64,000 bases of DNA from Rudaea sp. 3F27F6 (GCF_005503555.1 NZ_SCNG01000005.1:124001-188000); one strand, 5' to 3'. Numbered from the stretch's first letter, positions 9,275 through 21,288 are shown. Numbers and translations: made by a program. The notes: generated by a model from the letters alone, not told the origin.

Positions 9275-9817
9275 ATGAATCTCGCCGATATCCGTCTTGA
9301 AACCGAACGCCTGATCCTGCGCCCGATCCAGCGCGAGGACTTCGACGCCTGGGCCGACTTCATGGGCGATGCCGAATCCGCGCGCTTCTTCGGCGGCGCG
9401 CAGTCGCGCCCGATCGCCTGGCGCGGATTCCTGACCATGGCCGGCGCCTGGACGATCCAGGGTTACTCCATGTTTTCGGTGATCGAGAAAGCGTCCGGCC
9501 GCTGGATCGGCCGCATCGGTCCGTGGGTACCCGAAGGCTGGCCCGGCACCGAAGTCGGCTGGGGCCTCGCGCGCGAGGCGACCGGCAAGGGCTACGCGAC
9601 TGAAGCCGCCGAGGCGAGCATCGACTGGGCGTTCGCGAACCTCGGCTGGTCCGACGTCATCCACTGCATCGATCCGGACAACGTCAATTCGGCCCAGGTG
9701 GCGACGCGGCTCGGCTCGCGCAAGCTGCGCCAGGGTTCGATGCCGCTGCCGTCCGGCGACATGTCCTGCGACATCTGGGGCCAGTCGCGCGAGGCGTGGT
9801 TCGCACGCCGGCGTTGA
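9275..9817 (+). CDS. GNAT family N-acetyltransferase (RimJ/RimL-like)
   Basis: 180 residues. It starts LETERLILRPIQREDFDAW, the standard opening of RimJ/RimL-like acetyltransferases. The acetyl-CoA-binding strand-loop-helix is GWGLAREATGKGYATEAAEASIDWAF (R/Q-x-x-G-x-G/A pattern as ATGKGYATEA). It then has DVIHCIDPDNVNSAQVATRLG, the conserved NxxS motif region. The substrate cannot be told from sequence; protein N-termini or small amines are typical. Not obviously co-transcribed with the upstream gene. Confidence 0.9.
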   Translation: MNLADIRLETERLILRPIQREDFDAWADFMGDAESARFFGGAQSRPIAWRGFLTMAGAWTIQGYSMFSVIEKASGRWIGRIGPWVPEGWPGTEVGWGLAREATGKGYATEAAEASIDWAFANLGWSDVIHCIDPDNVNSAQVATRLGSRKLRQGSMPLPSGDMSCDIWGQSREAWFARRR

Positions 9818-9872
9818 TGCCTTGACCCGCGCGCGGCAAGATGGGCGCAGCGAGTTGAACAAGGATACCGAC

Positions 9873-10475
9873 GTGGTCAGCGTTTACGGCATGAAATCCA
9901 GCGGCAACTGCTACAAGGTGCAGTTGCTGCTCGAACAGTTGCAACGGCCCTACCGCTGGGTCGAAACCGACAGCGCGCATGGCGAGACGCGCACGCCCGA
10001 GTTTCTCGCCAAGAACGCCAACGGCAAGGTGCCGCTGCTCGAACTCGACGACGGCCGCCTGCTGTCCGAGTCGAATGCGATCCTCAATTTCCTCGCCGAC
10101 GGCACGCCGTATCTTCCGGCCGATCCCTGGCTGCGCGCGCAAGTGCTGCAGTGGATGTTCTTCGAGCAGTACAGCCACGAACCTTACATCGCCGTGGCGC
10201 GGTTCATCTGCCTGTGGCTGCCGCCCGACCACGCGCGTCGTGCCGACCTGCCGCGCCTGGCCGAACGCGGCGCGCAGGCGCTCGCGGTGATGGACAAGCA
10301 CCTCGAAGGCCGCGAGTTCTTCGTCGGCGACGAATACTCCATCGCCGACACCGCGCTGTTTGCCTATACCCATTGCGCTGCTGACGGCGGTTTCGATCTG
10401 GCCGCGTATCCGGCGGTCTGCGCCTGGCTTGCGCGCGTGCAGGCGCAGCCGCGCTTCGTGCGCCTGCAAAGCTGA
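9873..10475 (+). CDS. Glutathione S-transferase family protein
   Basis: 200 residues from a GTG at 9873, chosen because AAGGAT lies 6 bases upstream and homologous proteins start just before YGMKSSGNCYKV. Thioredoxin-like N-terminal domain (residues 1-80) with NGKVPLLELDDGRLLSESNAIL, the glutathione-binding cis-Pro and SES motif. The all-helical C-terminal domain (about 90-200) contains VGDEYSIADTALFAYTH with its N-capping Asp. It probably conjugates or reduces electrophiles with glutathione; the substrate is unknown. Confidence 0.9.
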   Translation: MVSVYGMKSSGNCYKVQLLLEQLQRPYRWVETDSAHGETRTPEFLAKNANGKVPLLELDDGRLLSESNAILNFLADGTPYLPADPWLRAQVLQWMFFEQYSHEPYIAVARFICLWLPPDHARRADLPRLAERGAQALAVMDKHLEGREFFVGDEYSIADTALFAYTHCAADGGFDLAAYPAVCAWLARVQAQPRFVRLQS

Positions 10476-10674
10476 GCCGCGCGCAGAGGGCAGGGTGCTG
10501 CGGTCGGCCATATAGAGATCGTCGAATCACATAGCGGGCATGTGCGGCTCCGGCTGGCGAGCAGGTCAACGCATCGTGGAATCCATCGTTTATTGACTGG
10601 CTGCCGCCGGCTCATCTTTCCTGCCTTGAATGCGGGAAGGACGAGACAAGGCATTCGCGCGCAGAATCGGGGAT

Positions 10675-11460
10675 ATGACGATGTCCGGCAATGCAACAGA
10701 ACATCGAAATATAAGGCGAGAGCACTGCCCGCCGGCATGGCTCGCGATCGGCATGGCCATGGCCCTGTCGTTGTCGTTGAATGTCTCTGCGCGTGACGCA
10801 GCGGACGCAGAAGCGCCCGGCCGGCACTTCGATCTCACGGCATACAAACTGCAGACGCCGATCGCCCAAGGCGACAGCGTGCGCGAGATCGTGCAGCCGG
10901 CACTGCGCGATTTCTCCGCATCGTTCTTCTACTTCGACGCCAAGGCCAAGGCGATGGTGTTCGCATGCCCGGACAATGGCGCTTCGACGCGCGGATCGCA
11001 TTTTCCGCGCGCGGAGTTGCGCGACACCCATGAGTGGAAATTCTCCGCTCCGGGCCGGCGCAGCCTCAGCGCGTCGCTGGCCGTCGCCCAGCAGCCGCGC
11101 AGCGGCGACATCATCATCGGGCAGATTCACGGCAACGGAAAAGGCACCGAGGCGCTGAAGATCCGCTGGATCAAGGGCGACGTGGTCGTCGGCATCAAGG
11201 CGCATCCGGACGATCAGGAGCAACGTGTCACCCTGGTGCGCGGTCTCGCGCTCGGCGACCGCATCGATTACCGAGTTGCGCAGGCAGACCATACGGTGAC
11301 GGTCACCGTCAACGGCGTCTCCAGGCCGTTCACCTATGATCGCAGTTGGGACGGCGACACGGTTTATTTCAAGGCCGGCAGCTATCTGCAGGACAACTCC
11401 GCGTCGGGTTCGCTCGGCGTCGTGAAGTTCTTTTCGCTGTCGAGCGCGGCTGATCCGTAG
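10675..11460 (+). CDS. Polysaccharide lyase family 7 (alginate lyase-like), exported
   Basis: 261 residues from the ATG at 10675. An N-terminal hydrophobic stretch (AWLAIGMAMALSLSLNVSA) acts as signal peptide. The three PL7 active-site strands are visible: PRAELRDT (about 111-118), IGQIHGN (about 148-154) and YFKAGSYLQD (about 234). In characterised PL7 enzymes these supply Arg, Gln/His and Tyr for beta-elimination of mannuronate/guluronate polymers. No other alginate genes are close, so the substrate could also be another uronate polymer. Confidence 0.88.
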   Translation: MTMSGNATEHRNIRREHCPPAWLAIGMAMALSLSLNVSARDAADAEAPGRHFDLTAYKLQTPIAQGDSVREIVQPALRDFSASFFYFDAKAKAMVFACPDNGASTRGSHFPRAELRDTHEWKFSAPGRRSLSASLAVAQQPRSGDIIIGQIHGNGKGTEALKIRWIKGDVVVGIKAHPDDQEQRVTLVRGLALGDRIDYRVAQADHTVTVTVNGVSRPFTYDRSWDGDTVYFKAGSYLQDNSASGSLGVVKFFSLSSAADP

Positions 11461-11561
11461 GCCGGGTACGGCCATTGCGATTTCGGAAACGGGGCGAATT
11501 GGTACTGCGCGCTGGGCAGCGGCTGCCATAAAATACGTGCCAATCTCATTGGACTTTGCGC

Positions 11562-13829
<2,268 letters not shown>

Positions 13830-13968
13830 CGGTACTGACGCGCCGACGGCTGCAGGCACGCCGGCGCGTTCGCGCATCGACCTCTCGCGCTAGCGAAGCG
13901 AGGTCGTGCGCACGATGTGACGAATCGCTAAAAAATCTTCGAGGCGGTCGTCGGTGCCGTCCCGGTTC

Positions 13969-13994
13969 GCCTTCGCGTGTAAGCAGGCGAAGGC
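13969..13994. terminator. Possible stem-loop between convergent genes
   Basis: GCCTTCGC (13969-13976) pairs with GCGAAGGC (13987-13994) across a 10-base loop. It lies between the convergent ends of the E1 gene and the large repeat protein. No T-run follows on either strand, so it may be a weak or Rho-assisted terminator. Confidence 0.35.
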
Positions 13995-14051
13995 AAAGTA
14001 CCGAAATCTCGCTCGTTGTCCGCAACCGTCGAGAACGGAATCGCTCCGTCC

Positions 14052-17000
14052 TCAGGCCCGCAGACGGCGTGCGCTCAATCCGGCGAAGCCGAGACCGAGC
14101 AGAGCGAGCAGCCACGGCGACAGCAGCGGTGCAGGCACGACGGGCGCATTGACCGTCACGACGAGCACGGCGCTCGCGCTGCCTTCGTTGTTCCCATCGC
14201 CCGAATACGTTGCACTGAGGCTGTGCGTGCCGGAGCCCAGCGGGCCGACGGTCAAGGCCGCACTGCTCGATAACGCACTCGCCGTCGTCAATGTCGCTGT
14301 GCCGAGAATCGCGGTGCCGTCGTAGAACGTCACCGTTCCGGTCGGCGGATCGCCGAACACCGTAGCAGTCAACGTAATCGGCTGGATCGCGCCCGCGGGA
14401 TTCGGACTGGCACTCAGCGACATCGTCGTCGTGTCCTTGTCGACCGTCTGTGTCAGCATGCCGTTCGAGGGGCGATTGTTCGTGTCGCCCGAGTAACTCG
14501 CCTGGATCGTGTGCGAGCCGACCGACAACGTGCTCGCCGCACAACTCGCCGTGCCGCCGCTGAGCGCTAGGCCGGTGCATCCCGCAAGTGCGCTACCGCC
14601 GTCGCTGAAGTCGATGCTGCCGGTCGGGTTTGTGCCTCCCGCGGCCGGCGTCACCGTTGCGGTGAAGCTCACGCTGTGACTGAAGCGACTCGGGTTCGCT
14701 GAACTGGTCAACGTCGTGCCGGGCTGTGAGGGATTCACGGTCAGACTGCCGCTCGGCGCCGTGCTCGCGCCAAAGCTGCCGTCGCCGTTGTAGTGCGCAG
14801 TCAACGTCTTCGTGCCCGCCGTCGACGGCGTCAGCACACAGCTCGTCGCCGGCAAGCTGATCGTGCAAATGTCGCCGGCTTGTGCACCGCCGTCGCCGAT
14901 CGTGATCGTGCCGATCGGCGTGCCGCTGCCGGGCGAGGTCACGGCAACCTGGGCATTGACCGTAACCGGACTGCCGAGAGTGATCGCACCGGGCGATGTC
15001 ACTGCGGTCGTGGTCGCGGCCTTGGCGACGGACTGGGTCACCGCGCCGCTCGCCGAGCCGGTGAAATTCGTATTCGACGGCGCATAGTTCGCCGTGACCG
15101 AATGACTGCCGACCGCGAGGCTCGCGGTCTGGCACTGCGCTTTGCCGGTGCTGTCGAGTGGCACGGCGTTGCAGCCCGACAGCGCGACACCGCCCTCACT
15201 GAAGCTCACCGTGCCGTTGGGCACCGCGGTGCTTCCAGCGGAAGTATTCGTCGTCGTAGCGGTGAAGGCGACCGACTGACCATAGACACTGCCTGCCGGC
15301 AGCGATTGCATCAACGCGGTTGCGCTCGATGCCGAGGTGATCGTCAAACTGCCGTTCTGATAAGTGGGCGCGTACTTCGCGCTCGTCGCGCCGGTGGGTG
15401 TGATGACGTAGCTCGTGCCGGGCGGCGATGCAGACGTGGCGTTGGTCGTGAACGTCGGCATCGCGGTCAGGCTGTTCGCCGCTGTGTCGCCCGGGATGAA
15501 GCCCGTGTAGCTCGCGCCGAATACGGGATCGGGCGCACCGAACGTGCGGCTCGCATCGTTGGCCTTCACGGTCAGCGCGGCTTTGGCAATGATGGCGTTG
15601 AGCGTTTGCGGATTGCCGGCAAAACCGTTGGCATCGGTGACGACGACGGCGAACGAATACGCTGTGTCGGCGGCCACGGTCGGCGTGCCGTTGAGGCCCC
15701 CGGTTGCGGTCAAGGTCAAACCCGCAGGCAAAGTGCTGCCGGGAGCCAAGGCGAACGAATAGGGCGCGGTGCCGCCGCCGGCCGACAAGCTAGCCGCGTA
15801 CTGCGCGCCGTAGGTGCCGGAGGGCAGGCCCGTCGGCGCAATGGTCAGATTGCCGAAGGTCGCCGTGCAGGTGCGCGACTGGTCCATCGTCGCCGTTGCC
15901 TGGGTCGGCATTCCGGGAACCGCGATGCAACTGCCGCCCCAAACGAGTGCCTGGCCCGCGACAGGTTGCGTGGCCTTCAACGTGACCGTGGAGATATTGT
16001 TCTCACGCGCGAAAACGGCGGCGCATGCCGGGCCGCCGCTCGAAGTGCAACCGTTGATTTCGCCGCTGCTGCCCGACCCACTCGGTTTCGGTGTCGCCGA
16101 TACGCTGCCGGAGCCCGCTACGGTGACGTTGAGATTGAAACTTCCTCCACGCACTTCGACCGCGCCGATGTCGCACTTGCCGTTCTGCGGGCGGGCGACG
16201 CCGCGCTGATCGGTCGCGACGGCGTTGCCGTCCGCGTCGATGCATGCCGCCGAGTCGATCGCGTCGAGCGCGATGCTTCCCACACCGGGAAGCATCGTTG
16301 CCGTCAGGCCGCCATTGTTCTGCAGCGGGCTAAGTTTGAGGTCGGCCGCCGCCGAACCGATGTTGTGAATGTTCTGCACGCCGTTGTCCGGGGCGCTACC
16401 CGCAGAAACGTTGTACGACCCCGACCAAGGCGCGCCGATGTCGGTGTTGGCCTGCAAATTTCCACCGGGGTCCCTGGCGGTATTTCCGACCACGATGGAA
16501 TTGTTGATTTTTACCGTATTGCGGACGAGTCCGAAGATTCCGCCGGCGTAAAGCCGGCCGGTGCCGTCCTGGTTCATCGTGCTCGCTGAATTGTTTCCGC
16601 TGATGGTGACGTTGGTCAGCACGGCGCCCGCACGGTCTCCGAGCCCGATTCCGCCGCCCGCTCCGCTCAAAGAGGTGTTTCCGCTGATGGTGACATTGGT
16701 CGCGACCAATGTCGGCGCGCCGGTTCCGTTGTATTTGGTACCGGGGTCGAGAATGATTCCGCCACCCACTTGGGTCGAGGTATTGCCGCTGATGACGCTG
16801 TTGCTGATATAGGCTTTGTTCGTGGACTGCAGAATGATTCCGCCGCCGTACCCTTTTACGGTGTTGCCGCTGACGGTGCTGTCGGTCATCACGAACACGC
16901 CGCCACCGGCGGCGATCCCGCCGCCGCTGCCCAACTGCCCGGTCGACACGTTGTTGCTGACGATGCTGCGGCGCAGAGTCAATTTGCCGTCGCGGGAATA

Positions 17001-17669
17001 GATTCCGCCGGCATTTCCGCGGGCCGCGTTATTGCTCACCGTGCTGTCGATCAGGGTCAGGTCGGCGAACACGCTGCAGATGCCGCCTGCATTGAGAACC
17101 TGCTCGGTGTAGCAGCTGCCGCTGCCGGCATTGCCGTTGCTGATCGTCAGTTGGTTGAGGATCAAACCGCTCGGAGTCGAACTGGAGCGCGGCGCTTTAT
17201 GCCGGAGAATCCGGAACGCATTGGTATTGTCCGTGCTCGGGCGCGGGCGCTTGATCGTGACGCCGCCGACCCGGCTCGCATCGATGCTCAGGTTGTCGTC
17301 GGTGATGTCGAGTGTGCCGAACGGCGCCGCGGCATCGTCCGCCAGGGTGATCGTGTTCGCCGCCGTGCTCGCCGAGCCGCCGTTGAAGACGCCTGGGCTG
17401 AACGAGATCGTGTCGTTGTTCTTGTCGCCGATCGTGCCCGCCGCGGCGGCGCAATTGCCCGACACGGTCGAATTGTTCATGGTCAGGATCGCCTGCCGCA
17501 GCGTGCAGGTGGCGGGCGCCGAAGGCAGGGTGTCGCCGGGCGAGGTCACTATGATGGTCGCGGCTTCGGCCAAAGTCGGAGCCAGACCGAGCGCCAGCAG
17601 CATGCCGTTGGTCAGTGCGGTGCGCGCAGGTTGTCGGCAAGCGCGACCTTGTCGTTCGAGCGATTTCAT
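14052..17669 (-). CDS. Large secreted protein: beta-helix/choice-of-anchor Q region, MBG and Ig-like repeats, C-terminal sorting tail
   Basis: 1205 residues from the ATG at 17667-17669, preceded by GGGGAC. Signal peptide about 25-45 (NGMLLALGLAPTLAEA). Residues about 50-510 form a parallel beta-helix of the polymorphic-repeat type with many NNSTVSGN/NVTISGN units, ending in a choice-of-anchor Q segment (GSIALDAID, DQRGVARPQNGKCDIGAVE). Then come a putative-Ig region, an MBG-type domain (LTVKANDASRTFGAPDPVF), and four Ig-like Big_3_5 repeats, each with an AxYSGD/AHYNGD strand. It ends in Pro-rich spacer, hydrophobic helix and ARRLRA, a PEP-CTERM/IPTL-like tail. Likely a cell-surface or matrix adhesin. 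Confidence 0.85.
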   Translation of the reverse strand: MKSLERQGRACRQPARTALTNGMLLALGLAPTLAEAATIIVTSPGDTLPSAPATCTLRQAILTMNNSTVSGNCAAAAGTIGDKNNDTISFSPGVFNGGSASTAANTITLADDAAAPFGTLDITDDNLSIDASRVGGVTIKRPRPSTDNTNAFRILRHKAPRSSSTPSGLILNQLTISNGNAGSGSCYTEQVLNAGGICSVFADLTLIDSTVSNNAARGNAGGIYSRDGKLTLRRSIVSNNVSTGQLGSGGGIAAGGGVFVMTDSTVSGNTVKGYGGGIILQSTNKAYISNSVISGNTSTQVGGGIILDPGTKYNGTGAPTLVATNVTISGNTSLSGAGGGIGLGDRAGAVLTNVTISGNNSASTMNQDGTGRLYAGGIFGLVRNTVKINNSIVVGNTARDPGGNLQANTDIGAPWSGSYNVSAGSAPDNGVQNIHNIGSAAADLKLSPLQNNGGLTATMLPGVGSIALDAIDSAACIDADGNAVATDQRGVARPQNGKCDIGAVEVRGGSFNLNVTVAGSGSVSATPKPSGSGSSGEINGCTSSGGPACAAVFARENNISTVTLKATQPVAGQALVWGGSCIAVPGMPTQATATMDQSRTCTATFGNLTIAPTGLPSGTYGAQYAASLSAGGGTAPYSFALAPGSTLPAGLTLTATGGLNGTPTVAADTAYSFAVVVTDANGFAGNPQTLNAIIAKAALTVKANDASRTFGAPDPVFGASYTGFIPGDTAANSLTAMPTFTTNATSASPPGTSYVITPTGATSAKYAPTYQNGSLTITSASSATALMQSLPAGSVYGQSVAFTATTTNTSAGSTAVPNGTVSFSEGGVALSGCNAVPLDSTGKAQCQTASLAVGSHSVTANYAPSNTNFTGSASGAVTQSVAKAATTTAVTSPGAITLGSPVTVNAQVAVTSPGSGTPIGTITIGDGGAQAGDICTISLPATSCVLTPSTAGTKTLTAHYNGDGSFGASTAPSGSLTVNPSQPGTTLTSSANPSRFSHSVSFTATVTPAAGGTNPTGSIDFSDGGSALAGCTGLALSGGTASCAASTLSVGSHTIQASYSGDTNNRPSNGMLTQTVDKDTTTMSLSASPNPAGAIQPITLTATVFGDPPTGTVTFYDGTAILGTATLTTASALSSSAALTVGPLGSGTHSLSATYSGDGNNEGSASAVLVVTVNAPVVPAPLLSPWLLALLGLGFAGLSARRLRA

Positions 17670-17828
17670 CGTGTCCCCGTTCGATGCTCGTAGTTGCAGC
17701 GGCGACCGCAATCGACGTGCTCTTGCGCGTTCCCCTTCGCTACCCCGAAGGCGCACGCGAGCCTTGCGGTCGCCAGCTCTGTGGCGTCGGACTTTCTTGC
17801 AATCCGTATTTGTTGTCCAGGTCAGGCG

Positions 17829-17867
17829 AAAAAAAATCGCGTTCCTATCATCGAGGCGATTTTTTTT
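17829..17867. terminator. Bidirectional intrinsic terminator
   Basis: AAAAAATCGC (ending at 17840) pairs with GCGATTTTTT (from 17856) over a 15-base loop, with T/A runs on both sides. It sits just past the stop of the leftward gene at 17881 and upstream of the leftward gene starting at 17669, so it probably ends the former. Confidence 0.7.
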
Positions 17868-17880
17868 TCGAACAGAGCCG

Positions 17881-18423
17881 TCAGGGGATCGCGACCGCGG
17901 CGCCGCGCGTCAGTTTCGCGCCGCGAAAATAGGCGATGCGCAGATCAAGGCCGTCGCGGCTCTTGCCGATGTAGACATAGCCGCGCTGCTGCGCATTCGG
18001 CCAAATCGGCGAGTCGAGCGCTTTGGCGAATGCGCCGTTCTCGAGTTCGAGGACGATGCCGATGCACGGATAGGCATGCGCCACGGCGTATTCCTCGAGA
18101 AGAAAACTCGCGCGCTTGAGCATGGACATGACGAGAACGGTCGATCGCCAGCGGCGGCCGATCAGGCAGCGGTAGTAGTACATCGGTTCGCCGAGCCGCG
18201 GCAGCACCATCGGCGCGGCCGTGCACACGCCCGCGATTTCTCCTGCGCCGTCGCGTGCATGCAGTATTACTTCGGGCAACCGCCGGCGAGCATCGGCCTC
18301 GGTCGAGAAGGCGTTTTCGGCAAGCCAGAAACGCACGAGCTTTTCCGCGTCGGCGGCAGCCGGTGCGTGCGGCCAATGCTCGACGAATTCGATCGGGGAA
18401 AAGCTTCGCGCCTTCTCTTCCAT
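17881..18423 (-). CDS. Hypothetical protein, possible GNAT-like fold
   Basis: 180 residues from the ATG at 18421-18423; an in-frame TTG at 18490-18492 would add 23 residues (MFYHSSQNELYRRIF...). The shorter form leaves 94 bp for divergent promoters. Visible segments: EKLVRFWLAENAFSTEADARRRLPEVILHARDGAG, GVCTAAPMVLPRLGEPMYYYRCLIG, and GIVLELENGAFAKALDSPIWPNA then RGYVYIGKSRDGLDLRIAYF. The strand-rich centre and a late NAxxRG element resemble acetyltransferase-type proteins. I do not assign a function. Divergent from the TIGR03032 gene. Confidence 0.65.
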   Translation of the reverse strand: MEEKARSFSPIEFVEHWPHAPAAADAEKLVRFWLAENAFSTEADARRRLPEVILHARDGAGEIAGVCTAAPMVLPRLGEPMYYYRCLIGRRWRSTVLVMSMLKRASFLLEEYAVAHAYPCIGIVLELENGAFAKALDSPIWPNAQQRGYVYIGKSRDGLDLRIAYFRGAKLTRGAAVAIP

Positions 18424-18517
18424 GCCTGGTCTCGATTGCAACGCCGCAAAAATTCGGCGATAAAGTTCGTTCTGCGACGAATGATAAAACAACGAAGTGG
18501 CTTACGATCCCTCCGAG

Positions 18518-19600
18518 ATGCCGACGTCGGCTGACGCTCCTGCGGCCGATCTTTCGAGCCAGCATTCGAGCAATTTCCCCGACCTGCTTCGACAAATGGG
18601 CGCCTCGCTGCTGGTCTCCACGTATCAAGCCGGCAAGCTCGTGCTCGTGCGCAGCGACGGAAATATCATCAATACCCATTACCGCAGCTTTCAGCGGCCG
18701 ATGGGCATGGCTCTGTCGAACAAGGGAGCCTTGGCCCTCGGCACGCAGATCGAGATCATCGAATTCCGCAACATGCCGGGCGCCGCGGCGCGCCTGGACC
18801 CGCCGAACAAAAACGATGCGGTATGGATGCCGCGGCGCAGTTACGTCACCGGGGCGATCGACATTCACGAGATGGCATACGGTGGGGACGAGGAACTGTG
18901 GTACGTGAACACGCTGTTCTCGTGCCTGTGTTTGCTGGACCGCGAGTCGAGCTTCGCCCCGGTATGGCGGCCCAAGTTTGTGACGAAGTATTCGGCGGAG
19001 GATCGCTGCCATTTGAACGGCCTGGCGATGCGCGACGGCAAGCCTGCGACGCTGACCGCGCTCGGCATCAGCGACGAAGTCGAAGGTTGGCGCGCCAACA
19101 AGCGCGACGGCGGTGTCGCGATCGACTATGCGACGAAGGAAATCGTCGTGACCGACCTGTCCATGCCGCATTCGCCGCGTTGGCACGACGGTAAGCTGTG
19201 GCTGCTCGAATCGGGTCGCGGCGCCTTGTTGCAGATAGACGCGGCGACGGGAGCGAAGATCGAAGTCGCGCGCCTGCCCGGATTTCTACGCGGGCTCGAT
19301 TTCCACGGGCCTCTCGCCTTTGTCGGCCTGTGTCAGTTGCGCGAGACGAATGCGTTTACCGACATTCCGATCACCGATGAAAACCGCGAGCGCAGTTCCG
19401 GCATCTGGGTGATCGATACGCGCAGCGGTCAGACCGTCGCGATCCTGAAATTTACCGGCGGCGTGCAGGAAATCTTCGCGATCACGATTTTGCGCGGCGC
19501 GACGTATCCCGAGGTCGTCAACGAAAGCGGCGATCTGCTCGCGTCGATTTATGCGGTGCCGGACAGCGTGTTGCACGAGGTCGCGGCTCCGCGGGTCTAG
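18518..19600 (+). CDS. TIGR03032 family protein (DUF4915), predicted beta-propeller
   Basis: 360 residues from the ATG at 18518 (a GTG at 18497 would add 7). Recognisable family segments: LRQMGASLLVSTYQAGKLVLVR, RSFQRPMGMAL, MPRRSYVTGAIDIHEMAYG, YVNTLFSCLCLLD, RCHLNGLAM and PHSPRWHDGKLWLLESGRGALL. The repeated WxxxKLWLLESG-type strands suggest a six- or seven-bladed propeller. Members are often found with TPR or glycan-related genes. The biochemical role is unknown. Confidence 0.85.
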   Translation: MPTSADAPAADLSSQHSSNFPDLLRQMGASLLVSTYQAGKLVLVRSDGNIINTHYRSFQRPMGMALSNKGALALGTQIEIIEFRNMPGAAARLDPPNKNDAVWMPRRSYVTGAIDIHEMAYGGDEELWYVNTLFSCLCLLDRESSFAPVWRPKFVTKYSAEDRCHLNGLAMRDGKPATLTALGISDEVEGWRANKRDGGVAIDYATKEIVVTDLSMPHSPRWHDGKLWLLESGRGALLQIDAATGAKIEVARLPGFLRGLDFHGPLAFVGLCQLRETNAFTDIPITDENRERSSGIWVIDTRSGQTVAILKFTGGVQEIFAITILRGATYPEVVNESGDLLASIYAVPDSVLHEVAAPRV

Positions 19601-19772
19601 TGCGACGGCGCATCTTCGCAATAGGAAATTACGATTAAGCGAGACGAATCCGGACAGGCGTCATCAAGTCGCCGAGCAATCGGCGTCGGGCCGGTCTATC
19701 GGGACGGGGCGGCCAATGTCTTAATGAGCCGTCCGCATCGGCCCGCACGTAGTTTCGGGCTAGAATTGAACG

Positions 19773-20666
19773 ATGAGCGCGCAACTGACCATCCTGTTCG
19801 CCGACGTCAGCGGCAGCACCAAACTGTTCGAGGTTCGCGGCAATATCGAGGCGCGGCGCCTCGTCGCGCGCCTGCTCGGCGCCCTCGGCGAGGTCACGCG
19901 CCAGCACGGCGGCCGCGTCATCAAGAACATCGGCGACGAAATCCTCTGCACCTTCCCGGGACCGATCCAGGGTCTGCTCGCCGCGGTCGACATGCACCAG
20001 TGGGTTTCCGGCGACGACGAGTCGGCGCGCGAGAGCCTGGCGATCCGCGTCGGCCTGCACCACGGTGAAACCCTCATCGAAGACAATGACGTCTACGGCG
20101 ACGCGGTCAACACCGCGGCGCGCATGACCGCATTGGCCAAGCGCGAGCAGATCATCACCACCGCATCGACCGTGCGCCTGCTGACCAATGCCGGCATGCT
20201 GCGCACGCGTTCGATGGGACAGACGCGCGTCGCCGGCAAGCTCCTGCCGATCGATATCGTCGACGTGCTCTGGCAGGAGGACACCTCGAACCTGACCATG
20301 GTGCAGCGCGCGATCTCGGTCGAGAGCGCCGCAGCGCCGCGCGTGCGTCTGCAACTGCGCTACCGCGGCCGCGCGATCGACCTCGACGAACTCGCGCCGC
20401 CGTTCACCCTCGGCCGCGATCTGTCTTCGAGCCTCGTCGTCGAGGCGGAGTGGGTGTCGCGCAACCATGCGCTGATCGAGTACAAGCGCGGCTACTTCGT
20501 CATCTCCGACCGTTCGACGAACGGCTCGTGGGTGCGGTTCGGCGAAGACGACGAACTGCCGTTCCATCGCGACGAGGTGCGCCTGCTGCGCAGCGGAACG
20601 ATCAGCCTCGGCCAGACGATGGCGCTCAATCCGGACCATCTGCTCTACTTCCAGTGCTGCGAGTGA
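19773..20666 (+). CDS. Class III adenylate/guanylate cyclase with C-terminal FHA domain
   Basis: 297 residues. Residues 4-175 form a class III cyclase homology domain: LTILFADVSGSTKLFE (metal-binding Asp), GGRVIKNIGDEILCTF (second metal Asp), and DVYGDAVNTAARM. Residues about 205-290 form an FHA domain: FTLGRD, VSRNHALIEY, and DRSTNGSWVRF, the phosphothreonine-binding loops. The FHA part may read the phosphorylation state of a partner. A Ser/Thr kinase is at the left edge of the window, but a direct link is only a possibility. A TAGAAT -10-like hexamer lies about 10 bp before the start. Confidence 0.9.
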   Translation: MSAQLTILFADVSGSTKLFEVRGNIEARRLVARLLGALGEVTRQHGGRVIKNIGDEILCTFPGPIQGLLAAVDMHQWVSGDDESARESLAIRVGLHHGETLIEDNDVYGDAVNTAARMTALAKREQIITTASTVRLLTNAGMLRTRSMGQTRVAGKLLPIDIVDVLWQEDTSNLTMVQRAISVESAAAPRVRLQLRYRGRAIDLDELAPPFTLGRDLSSSLVVEAEWVSRNHALIEYKRGYFVISDRSTNGSWVRFGEDDELPFHRDEVRLLRSGTISLGQTMALNPDHLLYFQCCE

Positions 20667-20811
20667 AGTTCGGAGTGAGGCGCCGCCTCAGCGCTCCGTA
20701 AGAAATTTTTCCGCCGCGTGTCGATTCCGTAATTTCCGGTTCGTCGAGTAGACAGAAACGGGCAGGCGAGACAGCGTATCGCCGCTCCCGACCGGAACCG
20801 AGGAACAGGCC

Positions 20812-21288
20812 ATGTCTGCAGAATATTCGTTCAAGACCGAGTCCGTGGCGCTGGCGCCGTCGGCGTTGGCCGAACTCGGTAAGCTGGCAACGCTTGCGGT
20901 GCGTGCCGGCGTACTGCTCGCGAGCATTGCGAACAACGTGCTGTCGAATCCGCGCAATGCGGCGATCATCGCCGTACTGATCCTGATCGCGACGCCGGTC
21001 TACTGGTACTGGAAACGGCGCGGTTCAGACCACCAACGGTTCCGGCTCCAGCGCGACGCCGTAGCGTTCGAAGACAGTCTGCCGAATGCGCTGCGCGAGC
21101 GCCCAGATCTGCGCACCGCCCGCGCTGCCGTAGTTGATCAGCACGAGCGCGTGCTGATCGGACACGCCGGCGTCGCCGTCGCGAACGCCCTTGAGCCCGC
21201 AGGCCTCGATCAGCCACGCGGCCGAGAGCTTGGCTTGCCCGTCGGCCGTCGGCCAGACCGGGAGCCTGGCGTGCTCGCGCTTGAGTGA
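20812..21288 (+). CDS. Small membrane protein whose reading frame runs on antisense through the end of murB
   Basis: 158-codon ORF with a good ribosome site (GAGGAAC before ATG 20812). Residues 1-71 look like a real protein: soluble N-terminus, Ala-rich helix, then a membrane segment NAAIIAVLILIATPVYWYW capped by KRRG. From residue about 72 the frame runs opposite to murB for 264 bp and the composition becomes Arg/Leu/Asp-rich, as antisense frames do in this genome. Possible explanations are a lost stop codon or genuine convergent overlap. The tail should be treated as doubtful. Confidence 0.5.
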   Translation: MSAEYSFKTESVALAPSALAELGKLATLAVRAGVLLASIANNVLSNPRNAAIIAVLILIATPVYWYWKRRGSDHQRFRLQRDAVAFEDSLPNALRERPDLRTARAAVVDQHERVLIGHAGVAVANALEPAGLDQPRGRELGLPVGRRPDREPGVLALE

